From Budorcas taxicolor (taxonomy: Eukaryota > Chordata > Mammalia > Artiodactyla > Bovidae), in contig NC_068922.1 of assembly GCF_023091745.1 (NCBI RefSeq), positions 10,744,001 through 10,808,000 on the forward strand: a stretch of DNA of 64,000 nt, written 5' to 3'. The translations under genes were made by a program, and so were the position numbers. The stretch's first letter is position 1; each line of letters begins with the position of its first letter. The notes beneath the pieces were generated by a model, which worked only from the letters and a program-made list of their open reading frames with translations, did no database searches and was not told the origin of the DNA. Of this stretch, positions 33,762-44,940 are shown one piece after another.

Positions 33762-36700
33762 AAATAACCCTTTAAAAATGGTAAAAAGAAAGAAAAAAGT
33801 TCTTAACTCATAGGCCATACAAAAACAGGCCATGGGCTGGATTTGGCCCATAATCTGTAGTGCAGAATACCACTGTGATCTCTTTTTACAAATTAAAAAT
33901 CAGGCACAGAAATCTTATGTTACTGTAACCAGTGGCATCGTCAGGACTTGAAAGGTAATCTGCTGACATCCAATATTGTGATGTTTTTTTCCCCTCAATT
34001 AGGATAGGCATCTGATCTGTAAAGGGCCAGATAGTAAATATTTTAGGCTTTACGAGCCAGATGATCTCTTTTGCAGCTCCTTAAACTGCTTTTATAGTTG
34101 AAGAAGCAGCCACAGAAGGTGTGCAGATGGAAGGGTTTGTCTGTGTCCTAAGAAGACCTAACGCAGAATACCAGGCAGTGTTGGCATAGTCAGCACTCCA
34201 CGGACCTCGGTATTGCACTGTTTAATTCAGGACTGAGCACTTTTTGTCTGTTAAACTGCCACACATTTTCTGCCCATCCTCTATCCAGTGCTCCTTTTCC
34301 CATCATTTCCCACCTGACTGTTTCCCACCATCGTATGTTTGAAAAGTCGTATTCCAGAAAAACTGAGAAGGGGTAGTACCTACCTACCTACCCCAACTTA
34401 CAGTAAATTGGCATTTCCGGAAACCAGTTTATCTTTCTCAGTAGCATGAAGAACCAGCATAATTGAGATCTCAGCTGGTAGTAGCATAAGACTGGGTTTT
34501 AGTTTAAATCTGAAATTACGTTAGTATGGAGAAGCCATTTATTCCCATACAGGGTTTTAGGACTGTTTGTTAAGTTGGGATGACACGTTTTGCATATGCC
34601 TGGGATTGAAGGCCAGGAAAGCTGGAAATTGTTTGCTGCATTTGGCACCGGCTTCACCTTGCCAGCTAGTTACTAAAAATCAAAGGGACAAGCCCATTAG
34701 ACTGATCTCGTGTTGGAGGTGTTTCAGGAGGTCTCTTCTCTGCCTTCAGGAAAGTAGGAGGTACCGCCAGGTCTCCAGCATCCTGGGGGAGGGGAAGAGT
34801 GTTCCTTGAGCTACCTTGCTTATATTTGCTTAGGTGGTTTCAGTTGCTCTTTTATTTTAACGCCAACATACCAGATCAGAAATGAGCAAAATTGTCTATG
34901 ACTTGGAACTCAGAACAAAATTATTCTCTGTGATTCAAGGACATTTGATTCTTTAATTCCAAAAATACCTCAGTAAAGTGAAACCATCTTCCTAAGGGTG
35001 TCTGTCTTGAAACCTCTGGTATAAATGTAAATCTTGTGCCTTCTCTAAGCTCTGGGTGAATTTTTATCTCTCATCAGTATTTAGTCTACTATTTTTCAAC
35101 ACTGGCACTATTGACATTTTGAACTGAATAACTTTTTTTTTATTGTTCGGGCTTCCTGGTTCATTGGAGAGTGTTTAACAGCATGTCTGGCCTCTGCCCA
35201 CTTAGCGTGACGATGCAGTGTCTCCAGCCAGCAGTGCCAGCTGTGTGCTGGTGGGCAGATTCTCCTCAACTCGAGAACTGCTGCTCTAGACCAGCCAGCT
35301 AAGAGCGAGGCCTGAGGTGAGAGTTTTTCACAGGCCATAGGGATAAGCACAAGATCACCCAAGATCTTCTCAGGTCAGAAGAAGGTTGAAGACCCAGGGG
35401 AGTTGGGAGAAAATCCCTGGACCAAGTCAGAGTTAGCCCAGATCTGCTCCTTTTGGTTAGATGATGATGTGCAAGACTAACAAAGTTGCTGGCAGGGTTA
35501 AGTCCACTTGGAGGAAGTCCTGCAATCAGAAGAAGCCTAAGGGATGGAGTATGAAAAGGCAAAAAGATAGGACACTGAAAGATGAACTCCCCAGGTTGGT
35601 AGGTGCCCAGGATACTGCTGGAGACTAGTGGAAAAATAACTCCACAAAGAGTGAAGAGAGAGAGCCAAAGCAAAAACAGAACCCAGTGGCGGATGTGACT
35701 GGTGATGGAAGTAAAGTCCGATGGTATAAACAGCAGTATTGCATAGGAACCTGGAATATTACGTCCATGAATTAAGGCAAATTGGAAGTGGTCAAACAGG
35801 AGATGGCAAGAGTGAACATCAACATTTTAGGAATCAACAAACTAAAATGGACTGGAGTGGGTGAATTTAACTCAGATGACCATTGTAATGCCCTAACCAG
35901 TAAAGCTGAAGAAGCTGAAGTTGAATGGTTCTGTGAAGACCTACAAGACCTTCTAGAACTAACACCCCCAAAAGATGTCCTTTTCATTATAGGGGACTGG
36001 AATGCAAAAATAGGAAGTCAAGAAACACCTGGAGTAACAAGCAAATTTGGCCTTGTGCAGAATGAAGCGGGGCAAAGGCTAATAGAATTTTGCCAAGAGA
36101 ACGCACTGGTTATAGCAAACACCCTCTTCCAACAACACAAGAGAAGACTCTACACATGGACATCACCATATGGTCAGTACCGAAATCAGATTAATTATAG
36201 TCTTTGCAGCCAAAGATGGACAAGCTCTATAGAGTCAGGAAAAACAAGACCAGGAGCTGACTGTGACTCAGATCATGAACTCCTTACGGCCAAATTCAGA
36301 CTTCAATTGAAGAAAGTACGGAAAACCACTGGACCATCCAGGTATGACCTAAATCAAATCCCTTATGATTATACAGTGGAAGTGAGAAATAGATTAGGGA
36401 TTAGATCTGATAAAGTGCCTGAAGAAGTATGGATGGAGGTTCGTGACATTGTACAGGAGACAGGGATCAAGACCATCCCCAAGAAAAAGAAATGCAAAAA
36501 GGCAAGATGGTTGAGGAGGCCTCACAAATAGCTGTGAAAAGAAGAGAAGTGAAAGGCAGAGGAAAAAAGGAAAGAGATACCCATTTGAATGCAGAGTTTC
36601 AAAGAATAGCAAGAAGAGATAAGAAAGCCTTCCTCGGTGATCATTGCAAAGAAATAGAAGAAAACAATAGAATGGGAAAGACTAGAGATCTTTTCAAGAA

Positions 36701-39700
36701 AGTTAGCCATACCAAGGGAACATTTCATACAAAGATGGGCACAGTAAAGGACAGAAGTGGTATGGACCTAACAGAATCAAGATATTAAGAAGAGGTGGCA
36801 AGACTACACAGAAGAACTGTACAAAAAAGATCTTCATGACCCAGATAATCATGATGGTGTGATCACTCACCTAGAGCCAGACCATCCTGCAATGTGAAGG
36901 CAAGTGGGCCTTAGGAAGCATTACTATAAACAAAGCTAGTAGAAGTGATAGAATTTCAGTTGAGCTATTTCCAGTCCTAAAAGACGATTCTGTGAAAGTG
37001 CTGCACTCAATATGCCAGCAAATTTGGAAAACTCAGCAGTGGCCACAGGACTGGAAAAGGTCAGTTTTCATTCCAATCCCAAAGAAAGGCACTGCCAAAG
37101 AATGCTCAAACTACTACACAGTTGCACTCATCTCACACACTAGCAAAGTACTGCTCAAAATTCTCCAAGCCAGGCTTCAACAGTACATGAACCGTGAACT
37201 TCCAGATGTTCAAGCTGGATTTAGAAAAAGCAGAGGAACCAGAGATCAAATTGCCAACATCTTTTGGATCATCAAAAAAGCCAGAGAGTTACAAAAAAAA
37301 TCTACTTTTATTTTATTGACTACGCGAAAGCCTTTGACTGTGTGGATCACAGCAAACTGGGAAAGTCTTAAAGAGATGGGAATACCAGACCTCCTGATCT
37401 GCCTTTTGAGAAACCTATATGCAGGTCAGGACGCAACAGTTAGAACTGGACATGAAATAACAGACTGGTTCCAAATAGGAAAAGGAGTACGTCAAGGCTG
37501 TATATTGTCACCCTGCTTATTTAGCTTATATGCAGAGTACATCATGAGAAACGCTGGGCTGGAAGAAGCACAAGCTGGAATCAGTATTGCCGGGAGAAGT
37601 ATCAATAACCTCAGATACGCAGATGACACCACCCTTATGGCAGAAAGTGAAGAAGAACTAAAGAACCTCTTGATGAAAGCGAAAGAGGAGAGCAAAAAAG
37701 CTAGCTTAAAACTGAACATTGAAAAGTTAAGATCATGGCACCCGCTCCCATCACTTCATGGCAAATAGATAGGGAAACAGTGGAAACAGTGACAGACTTT
37801 ATTTTGGGGGGCACCAAAATCACTGCAGATGGTAACTGCAGCCATGAAATTAAAAGACACTTGCTCCTTGGAAGAAAAGTTATGACCAACCTAGATAGCA
37901 TATTAAAAAGCAGAGACATTACTCTGCCAACAAAGGTCCATCTAGTCAAAGCTATGGTTTTTCCAGTAGTCATGTATGGATGTGAGAGTTGGACTATAAA
38001 GAAAGCTGAGTGCTGAAGAATTGATGCTTTTAAACTGTGATGTTGGAGAAGACTTGAGAGTCCCTTGCACTGCAAGATCCAACCAGTCCATCCTAAAGGA
38101 AATCAGTCCTGAAAATTCATTGGAAGGACTGATGCTGAAGCTGAAACTCCAATATTTTGTCCACCTGATGCAAAGAACTGACTCACTGGAAAAGACCCTG
38201 ATGCTGGGAAAGGTTGAAGGGGACGACAGAAGATAAGATGGTTGGATGGCATCACTGACTCAACAGACATGAGTTTGAGTAAGTTCCAGTAGTTGGTGAT
38301 GGACAGGGAGGCCTGGTGTGCTGCGGTCCACGGAGTTCAAAGAATTGGACCCAACTGAGCAACTGAACTGACTGACTGAAGGGATGGAGATGTTGTGAGA
38401 GGCTTGCCCTCCTCTTGTTTCCCCCATATAGTCATCTCTAGTTAACATCAAAGAGAGGAAAGAGCTGCTCTTGGTTTTAACGAATTCTTTGTTTTCAAAC
38501 CTTCATTATTTTTAAAAATTAATTTCTGTTGGAGTATAGTTGCTCTGCAGTGTTGTGTTAGTTTCTACTATACAGCAAAGTGAATCAGCCCTATGTATAC
38601 CTACATCCCCTCTTTTTTGGATTTCCCTCCCATTTTAAGTCACAGAGTACTGAGTAGAGTTCCCTGAGCTGTACATTAGCAAACCTGTATATTGTAAAAT
38701 GTCACTTTTTCTAATTCTTGCCATAGAAGACAACCATAGAGAGGAATTGGTAGATCTGGTGTTTCAATATGATCAGAGAGGTAGTTTCAGCTTTCTGGAC
38801 CCCAGGAAAGAAAAGTTTTATGCTGCGCGTGGCGTATTATTCATGCAAGTGGCCTGGTTGCACAGCTATGATGCCATCTTATTTCCTTTCAAAGCTTTTA
38901 AAATTTAAGTTGATGCCACTATTCATTATTTCGTTTAAAAGTAATATTCCAGATTCAAAGAAAAGTCATTCTCAGTCTTCAGTACTTTAACTTGAGAAGT
39001 AACAAACTCCATGCACAGCTTGACCTGTCGAACATTCCTGTAAGGTATAGACAGCTTTCCAGTGTACTCTTTTCTGTCTTTTAATGGAGAGGATCAGTGG
39101 TACAGATTTTTCCAAGTCCTGTTTATCCCATATGAAAATCTATGGTTCTTCAAATAAACACAGTTGAATCTAACCTTGTCTCAGTTGCAAATCAGGGCCA
39201 CAATTTATTTTCTGTTGGCACTCAGCATACTTGACAGATTTCCTTCAGGATGTGTTTAAAATTAGCTCATATTTGTGTAATGAAATTTGAAATATTAATG
39301 ACAAGTGTAGATGAAAAATAACTTTTTAAAAAATAATTAAAACAGCGAATCCAGTATGCCAAAACAGATTCTGATATAATATCTAAAATGCGTGGCACTT
39401 TTGCTGACAAAGAAAAGAAAAAAGAAAAGAAGAAAGCCAAACCTGTGGAACAGGCTGCAGCAACTGTGAACAAAAAGCCTGGTCAGGTAAGATGGGCAGA
39501 AGTTCCTATTTTGCTGTATATCAGACAGTTTTATTTGAATTTGCATCCATCCTCCTTCCTCCATCATTATCCAAAATATGTTAGTATCTGTTGGCTTATT
39601 TTTCAAGTTCTGTGTATAAATAATACTATAGATTTTATCTTTATTTAGTATTCCACTGAAATCAGTCTTCTTTGAACAGTTCATAAATTCAAAAATCTAA

Positions 39701-42503
39701 TTTAAAAATTCCAGATAAAGGTGAAATTATCATCCAAAAACTAGTTACTTTGGGATTGAAAGTAATTAGGAATCAGTTTTAATAAGTATAATGCTTGAGT
39801 TTTTTTTCTAGTTGTTTTAAAAAAAGAAAAGTGAGAAAGGCTGGTCCTTGGTTTTTCTCCTATGTATTTCTCCATAATTTTGAAACTTAGAGGTTGACTT
39901 TTATGATACAGACCTTTCAAAAATATTTGACAAGTTACAAATACATAAATGTTTGAGTCAGAGTTTTAAGATGTAAATTCTCAAAATAAAATGGAATAAA
40001 AAAATCTATGTTAATCTTATTTTTAGTGCAGTAATTTTAAACACTTGCTACTTTTTCAGAGGGATTGGAAGTTTTAACTGTTTCTCACTCTTTTTCCTTT
40101 AGGGAACACCAAATTCAGCTAATACCCAAGGAAATGCAACACCAAATCCTCAGGTAATATTTTTTCCCATGTGATACTTACTTTAAAATAAAATTACAAA
40201 ACAATAGCAGTAATGTACAACAACCCTCATGTCTCCAAAAACTGAAAATGATTCCATCTATAAGCCACAATAATGTGGAACCTCCTTCCTCAAAACATTT
40301 TCTTTTTCTTTAAGAAGAAAACAAAACCTGACTTTATTCCTTGCTTCCCACAATGATCAATGACAGGATTAAGCAATATATTCTAAGTTCTATAAAAATA
40401 AGAAGCAGAATGGTTGTTTTCTTCACATGATGTGGCCCAGAGCTTTTCGGGCTTGTTGCTTGGAATCCATTCCCTTTGGCTAAAGCACTAACCCATCTTT
40501 TCTCAAAGAGCAAAGTTGTTCTATAGTTACCTTTGTTCTTATTTCCTCAATACATATATGTTTAAGTCTCCTGATGCAGATCTTTACCCAGTGACTCCAC
40601 GGTATAGAATCCACCGGCAGTGCAGGAGCTGCAGGAGACATGTGTTCTTACCAGGATTGGGAAGATCCCCTGGAGGAGGAAATGGCCAACCGCTCCAGTT
40701 TTCTTGCCTGGAGAATTCCATGGGCCGAAGACCCTGGCGGCTATAGTCCATGTGGTTGCAAAGAGTCAGACACAACTGAAGCAACTTAGCACAATATAGA
40801 TTTATCAGGAAACTCTACTAAATCTTCCCAATAAAGGCCTCAGAAATCTTGAGTTATACACTAATGGTTTCCCACTTGGTCCCTTAGGTACTAGGGTCTG
40901 ACAGGATCCTTACATCCAGGGAATTCCTTGCACCACTGAGGTTTTCCTCCTCTGATTTTAAGTTTCTTGCATTTTCTACTACTTTGAAGTCTGTCAGCAA
41001 CTATAGTCCAGCACATAATTCTCTAAGCGCTAAGTTCTTTACATTTCATCTTTTTTCTCCCATGAAATTTACTCTCATTTACTTGGGAAAAACAGTAAAA
41101 ATCGCCAAATATGGGTTCTACATGGAAACTTTCTCTTTTTCAATTTATTTATTTTTGGCTACGTTGGGTCTTCGTTGCTATGCACAAACTTTCTCTAGTT
41201 GTGTGAGTGGGGGCTACACTCTAGCTGCGGTGTGCGGGCTTCTCATTGCAGTGGCTTCTCTTGTTGCAGAGCATGGGCTCCGTAGTTGTAGCACTAAGTG
41301 GAAATCTTTTTTTTTTTTCTTTTTTTAGTTTTCTCACACATTGGGAGGTAGTATGCAGTAGGATTGAGTATCTGAGGGTTAAGCAGCTGAGGACGGGTGA
41401 CACCAATGCCATCTCTGGTTTTGTTAAGACCAGTTATATAATCCAGATATTCCAGCTGCCTCCAGATGCTTAAAACTTAAATATTAAATATTATTTTAAA
41501 TACTGTTAATTAAATACTTAAATACTTAAAAACTGTTGATAAGATTTATAATCTTCCAAATATTTCCTAAGTGACTTGAATGTCAATCTTAATTACTGTT
41601 AGGTTTTGTTTACTTCTCTGGTGTCACTGTTTTTCACCTTTAGAGCTTGATGTGGTAAGATTTCATAAGCCTTACACTGTGGAATGTAATACTCTGAAAT
41701 TTAGATTTAAATGTAAGAGCCAAAGTGACTTGGTATGCTTTTTATACTTCTAAGTTGACTTGGCCTTTTCTTTTTAATAGGTTCCTGATTACCCTCCAAA
41801 CTACATCTTATTCCTTAATAATCTACCAGAAGAGACTAATGAGATGATGCTCTCCATGCTGTTTAATCAGTAAGTGCTTTCATAAACAGTCTGTGTTCTG
41901 AGAGCCTCCTGACAGGACAGATAGCACTTCCCTGGGTTGAATCCATTTGTATACCATACAATAATTCCTTACGGCTTCATTGATTTGCTCCAGGATTAAT
42001 CATGAATTGAGACCAGTATGCAGATTAAGCAAATAAGTTGAATTACCTCTAACGTTTGAATTATTAATTCTAATTGATAAGTAAACTAGAAGACAAAGCT
42101 TTGATGAAGTGACAGAAATAGAATTGGCTTACATGATTCCTACAGTTCTTTTCATGGTATTAATTATATTTCAGGCTCTTTCATCCCACTCAGGATTCTT
42201 GGTGGGATGTGATCATTTTCCTGGACATATATCATGATGTTGCTTAACAAATACAGAATAGACATTTTGTATTTGATGTCATTTCTATATTTGTATATAT
42301 ATAAATTGTTTACATATATAAGCATTGTTTTCATTCGTTATAGGTTCCCTGGTTTCAAGGAAGTACGTTTGGTACCTGGGAGGCATGACATCGCTTTTGT
42401 TGAATTTGAAAATGATGGACAGGCTGGAGCTGCTAGGGATGCTCTGCAGGGATTTAAGATCACTCCGTCCCATGCCATGAAGATCACCTATGCCAAAAAA
42501 TAA
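32208..42503 (+). CDS. SNRPB2: SNRPB2, U2 small nuclear ribonucleoprotein B'' (spliced, 225 aa)
   Basis: Coding joins 32208-32271, 32645-32817, 39346-39486, 40103-40153, 41781-41869 and 42344-42503: 678 nt, 225 residues plus TAA. Every junction has GT/AG and the frame is continuous. The protein has two RNA-recognition motifs. RRM1 (about residues 7-85) carries RNP2 TIYINN (8-13) and RNP1 RGQAFVIF (49-56). RRM2 (about 151-225) carries RNP2 ILFLNN (152-157) and an RNP1-like DIAFVEF (188-194). A lysine-rich linker (KEKKKEKKKAK, 101-111) joins them. In this family RRM1 binds stem-loop IV of U2 snRNA together with U2A' in the nucleus, as part of the U2 snRNP that recognises branch points. The ATG has A at -3 and G at +4. 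The close paralogue SNRPA is excluded by the short linker and the B''-type N-terminus. Length equals human SNRPB2 as I recall it. No disruption is seen, so the gene looks functional. Confidence 0.97.
32645..32817 (+). CDS. SNRPB2: SNRPB2 exon 3
   Basis: The acceptor GTGCAG ends at 32644; the donor after ...CCAATG begins GTAAAT at 32818. It completes the split glutamate codon and encodes most of RRM1 including RNP1. It ends in phase 0. Confidence 0.97.
32818..33663 (+). other. SNRPB2 intron 3, 5' part
   Basis: No repeat or gene recognised. The stretch 34151-35084 is likewise featureless. Confidence 0.55.
33664..33868 (+). mobile_element. hAT-type non-autonomous DNA transposon, interrupted by (TG)16
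   Basis: TATAAAGGACCAGATAATAC at the left and AACAGGCCATGGGCTGGATT at the right are the two ends of the common AAAGGGCCAGATAGTAAATA-type fossil. A TG run expanded between them. Subfamily uncertain. Confidence 0.7.
33726..33758. repeat. (TG)16 microsatellite in SNRPB2 intron 3
   Basis: A pure TG run inside a hAT fossil. Confidence 0.95.
33970..34150 (+). mobile_element. second hAT-type fossil of the same family
   Basis: GTAAAGGGCCAGATAGTAAA, TATTTTAGGCTTTACGAGCC and the following AGCAGCCACAGAAGG segment. It is the 5' half of the same family as the neighbouring element. Confidence 0.72.
35085..35290 (-). mobile_element. MER20-like DNA transposon
   Basis: TTCAACACTGGCACTATTGAC, GTTTAACAGCATGTCTGGCC and CTGCTCTAGACC; inverted MER20 layout. 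It lies directly before the BovB in intron 3. Confidence 0.65.
35295..38372 (+). mobile_element. BovB LINE, near full length (~3.1 kb), in SNRPB2 intron 3
   Basis: Sense-strand copy retaining the 5' region (about 35.3-35.78 kb), the endonuclease segment (249-codon frame 35782-36531 with LFIIGDWNAKIGS and SDHELLTAKF) and the reverse transcriptase (258-codon frame with LRYADDTTLMAES). It ends in the 3' tail at 38.37 kb. The exact 5' end is uncertain. The endonuclease lacks about 50 residues between DDH and AEEAEVEWF; frameshifts elsewhere make it inactive. Confidence 0.9.
38500..38700 (-). mobile_element. ruminant L1 3' UTR in SNRPB2 intron 3
   Basis: Reverse copy: GGAGTATAGTTGCTCTGCAG, CAAAGTGAATCAGCCCTATG and TTCCCTGAGCTGTACA blocks. 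Confidence 0.85.
38701..39345 (+). other. SNRPB2 intron 3, 3' part
   Basis: AT-rich, ending in an A-rich acceptor context for exon 4. Confidence 0.6.
39346..39486 (+). CDS. SNRPB2: SNRPB2 exon 4
   Basis: 47 codons, phase 0 to 0. It encodes the RRM1 C-terminus (RIQYAKTDSD) and the basic linker KEKKKEKKKAK. The acceptor AAAACAG has a weak A-rich pyrimidine tract; the donor is CAG|GTAAGA. Linker residues such as P112 and A116-A118 differ from the human protein as I remember it, consistent with a loosely constrained linker. Confidence 0.97.
39487..40102 (+). other. SNRPB2 intron 4
   Basis: 616-bp intron with a good pyrimidine tract at its end; no repeat recognised. Introns 2 (32272-32644) and 6 (41870-42343) also lack recognised repeats. 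Confidence 0.8.
40103..40153 (+). CDS. SNRPB2: SNRPB2 exon 5
   Basis: A 51-nt, 17-codon exon encoding the Gly/Thr/Asn/Pro-rich part of the linker (GTPNSANTQGNATPNPQ). It has a good pyrimidine tract before TTTAG and the donor CAG|GTAATA. Both ends are phase 0, so skipping would keep the frame. Confidence 0.95.
40590..40792 (+). mobile_element. Bov-tA SINE in SNRPB2 intron 5
   Basis: Diverged forward copy; the body GGGAAGATCCCCTGGAGGAG and the tail GAGTCAGACACAACTGAAGC are clear, the tRNA-like head is degraded. Confidence 0.85.
41140..41308 (-). mobile_element. CHR-type SINE fragment in SNRPB2 intron 5
   Basis: Reverse fragment (TTTATTTTTGGCTACGTTGG ... GAGCATGGGCTCCGTAGTTG). The head is missing; T-rich sequence follows. 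Confidence 0.8.
41781..41869 (+). CDS. SNRPB2: SNRPB2 exon 6
   Basis: 89 nt. The acceptor is TTTTTAATAG and the donor CA|GTAAGT splits a glutamine codon. It encodes the start of RRM2 with RNP2 ILFLNN and the following helix (ETNEMMLSMLFN). Confidence 0.96.
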
Positions 42504-42710
42504 CATTTGGGATAGCTGTCTTTAAAGGACTCAGTGTTATTTATAGCTTTCGTTTTGATAACATTTGATCAGTTCATTTTAATAGCTGGGAAAGGGGAAG
42601 TGTATGTGAGCTTTTTGTAAAGGATTTAAAAGGTTACGTAGTCTCTGTTTAGCCTTAGTGAACTGTGAAGGCCTTAATTTTGTACAATAAAATTTTTATT
42701 AGTATTCCTT
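42344..42710 (+). CDS. SNRPB2: SNRPB2 exon 7 (stop at 42501-42503, 3' UTR)
   Basis: The acceptor GTTATAG ends at 42343. It encodes the rest of RRM2 and the C-terminal KITYAKK, then TAA. A short 3' UTR of about 200 nt follows, with AATAAA at 42686-42691. A second AATAAA at 42849-42854 could support a longer 3' end. Confidence 0.93.
42686..42691 (+). terminator. SNRPB2: SNRPB2 poly(A) signal
   Basis: Canonical AATAAA 183 nt after the stop codon, followed by a T-rich stretch. Cleavage is predicted around 42705-42712. Confidence 0.85.
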
Positions 42711-42951
42711 ATCTAGTATTTCATTTATTGACCCACTGCCCTATCACCAAATGCTGGTGCTAGGCTAGGACACATCTTAAGGTATATAAAACTGTCATGG
42801 GATGCTTTTCTAGTGTCATCCTGGAGCAGCTAATGGCGGAGACACTTTAATAAAAGTGAAAGAATTAGATCAAGCACTTGATTAGATTTTCTGTGTTATT
42901 TTTTATGCATATGAACTGCCATCCCGGGGCTTATTTTTGTGTGTTATTCAT

Positions 42952-43103
42952 TCATGTATTTATTTGGCTGCACTGAGTCTTAGCTGCAGCATGTGGGATC
43001 TTTGGTTGTGGCAGGTAGGATCTAGTTCCCTGAGAATGAATCAAACCCGGGCCCTGCTGCTTCGGGAGCACAGTCTTAGCCGCTGCACCACCAGGGAAGT
43101 CCC
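42952..43103 (-). mobile_element. CHR-type SINE
   Basis: Reverse copy ending at GGGACTTCCCTGGTGGTGCA near 43103, about 240 bp after SNRPB2. A TACT/TAATA-rich simple repeat follows. Confidence 0.85.
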
Positions 43104-43165
43104 TTTTTTACTAGTACTTGTACTAATACTAATACTTTTACTTGTACTAATAATAGTAATAATCA
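43104..43165. repeat. TACT/TAATA-rich simple repeat
   Basis: Degenerate repeats of ACTAGTACTTGTACTAATAC next to the CHR SINE head. Confidence 0.75.
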
Positions 43166-44403
43166 TCCTGCATATTAGAAGAAAACGAGACCTGGGCAGG
43201 ATCTGAATTTCATCTTCCGAGTCAAATAAATGAGCCAGTAGTAGGCATTTCACAAATCTTTTCATTCATTTTTTACTTGAATAAAGACCATTTAAGAGTA
43301 ACTATATTAAATGTTTTCTGGGAAAACAGAGAAGAAGGGAATATTGTCTTCAGACTTCACATCTTATACTCTACCCTCTTGAGATAGGGTGTTTCCTAAG
43401 GAATACCTGCTTAGTTAATACCTCTTGATTGAATGACCTCCAAAGGAAAGATGTTTAATCTTTTTGAAGACTAGCAGTCTAACCCAATGGTTGCCAATCC
43501 TTATCTTGCTGCCTCATTGTGCTTCTTAAACACCAATACTCAGGTATTTCCAAAGTTCATTTTCTGTAGTGTTTGATATCTACTTAGGGCTATCAGTTCA
43601 GTCCTCTGCTAGCAAAACCATGGGTGTCTTTAGAAGCAGACAATTTTTTATGTATAGCACATGGTAAAGTGACACTATTGATCACTTTTTGTGTTCCTGT
43701 TGTAATATTTTCTGAAACAAGACTTTTCCTTATCACTTAGATTTTTTTAATGTATTTGTGGAATATATTTATGTTAAGACCACTTTTTAGGCTTTTGTAG
43801 ATTTTTACCACATGTATATGTAAGGAAAAAGCAAAATAGTTTTTATTCCTTAAACTTCACCACTTGCAGAGTCTGTTATAACTTTTTAGTTGTCAAGTTC
43901 ATGTACGTCCGTATATTAACAGTGAGCTACTAGAAAAAAAGACTGCTCTTGTATGTTGACAGCAGTCCCAGTTGCTAGTACATTTTCTCACTGCTTGGTC
44001 TCAGTGACTGTACTTAGTCTGAGAATACAGACTGGCTCTGCTCTTGAGTGGCTGTTTACGAGGAAGTTGGCCACATTGGTTGGTGTCGGAGGGAGGGAGA
44101 GGGTGGATGGAAAAAGGGATTGTGTAGGCCATTTTAAGGGCATGCTTGCACTCCGAAATGGGGAAGTATTAGAGGATTTTGTAAACTGAGTTCCTTACAG
44201 TGGTAGCATTCACCCATTTTAGTATTTGGTGAGTTTTGGCAGTTGTATACAGTTGTGCGAAGGTCATAAGGTACAGAGCATTCCGTCACGCCTCAGAGAA
44301 AGGGCTCCCTTGTGTTCCTTTGCAGTCAGTGTCCCCATCCCAACCCTAGGCAACCACCCATCTGCTTTCTATTGCTGCAACTGTGCCCTGTCTAGAATGC
44401 TCT
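43166..44403. other. intergenic downstream of SNRPB2
   Basis: No gene or named repeat recognised. Confidence 0.5.
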
Positions 44404-44523
44404 TATTTATTTTGGGGGCCTCACCTGGCAGCATATGGGATCCTAGTTGCCTAACCAAGGATTGAACCCCACCCCCTGCAGTGGAAGTGTGAAGTCTTAA
44501 CCCCTGAACCACCAGGGAAGTTC
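44404..44523 (-). mobile_element. CHR-type SINE
   Basis: Reverse copy with TAACCAAGGATTGAACCCC box-B region and head at 44523. Confidence 0.82.
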
Positions 44524-44552
44524 GTAGAATGTGTTTTTGTTGCTATTATTGC

Positions 44553-44800
44553 TGTTTTTATTTTTAGCTGTGCCGGATCTTCGTTGCCGCACAGGCTTCC
44601 TCTGGTTGTGGCGAGGGCTCCTCTTCACTGCGGTGCACCAGGCTTCCATTGCGGTGCCTTCTCTTGCTATGGGGCACAGGCTCTAGGCACATGGGCTTAG
44701 ACGCTCCTCTGCGTGTGGAGTCCTCCCAGACCAGGGGCCAAACCTGTGCCCCCGAATTAGCAGGTGGATTCCCATCTGCTGCATCTCCAAGGGAGTCCAC
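44553..44800 (-). mobile_element. CHR-type SINE
   Basis: A second reverse copy about 30 bp after the previous one (TTTTTAGCTGTGCCGGATCT ... GCAGGTGGATTCCCATCTGC). The head end is partly degraded. Confidence 0.82.
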
Positions 44801-44811
44801 TAGAATGCTTT

Positions 44812-44940
44812 TGAGGTGTATCTCTATTGTGTGGATCAGCAGTTTGTTCCGCAAGTGGATGGACATTTTGAGTTCTTTCAGGTTTGGGAGCATTGTGAAT
44901 AAAGTGACTCTGAACATTCGCATGGAAGTCTGTGTGGGAC
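44812..44940 (-). mobile_element. old L1 fragment
   Basis: GTGGATGGACATTTTGAGTT and GTGAATAAAGTGACTCTGAA resemble the reverse complement of the L1 ORF2 end. Short and diverged. Confidence 0.55.

Larger units (their letters stand above)
40154..41780 (+). other. SNRPB2 intron 5
   Basis: Holds the Bov-tA at 40590 and a CHR fragment at 41140. The rest is AT-rich with T-runs near 41310 and nothing else recognised. Confidence 0.7.

Noticed and set aside
42849..42854. A second AATAAA as the main SNRPB2 poly(A) signal
   Set aside because: The earlier signal at 42686 fits the expected short 3' UTR better; the second is kept only as a possible alternative.
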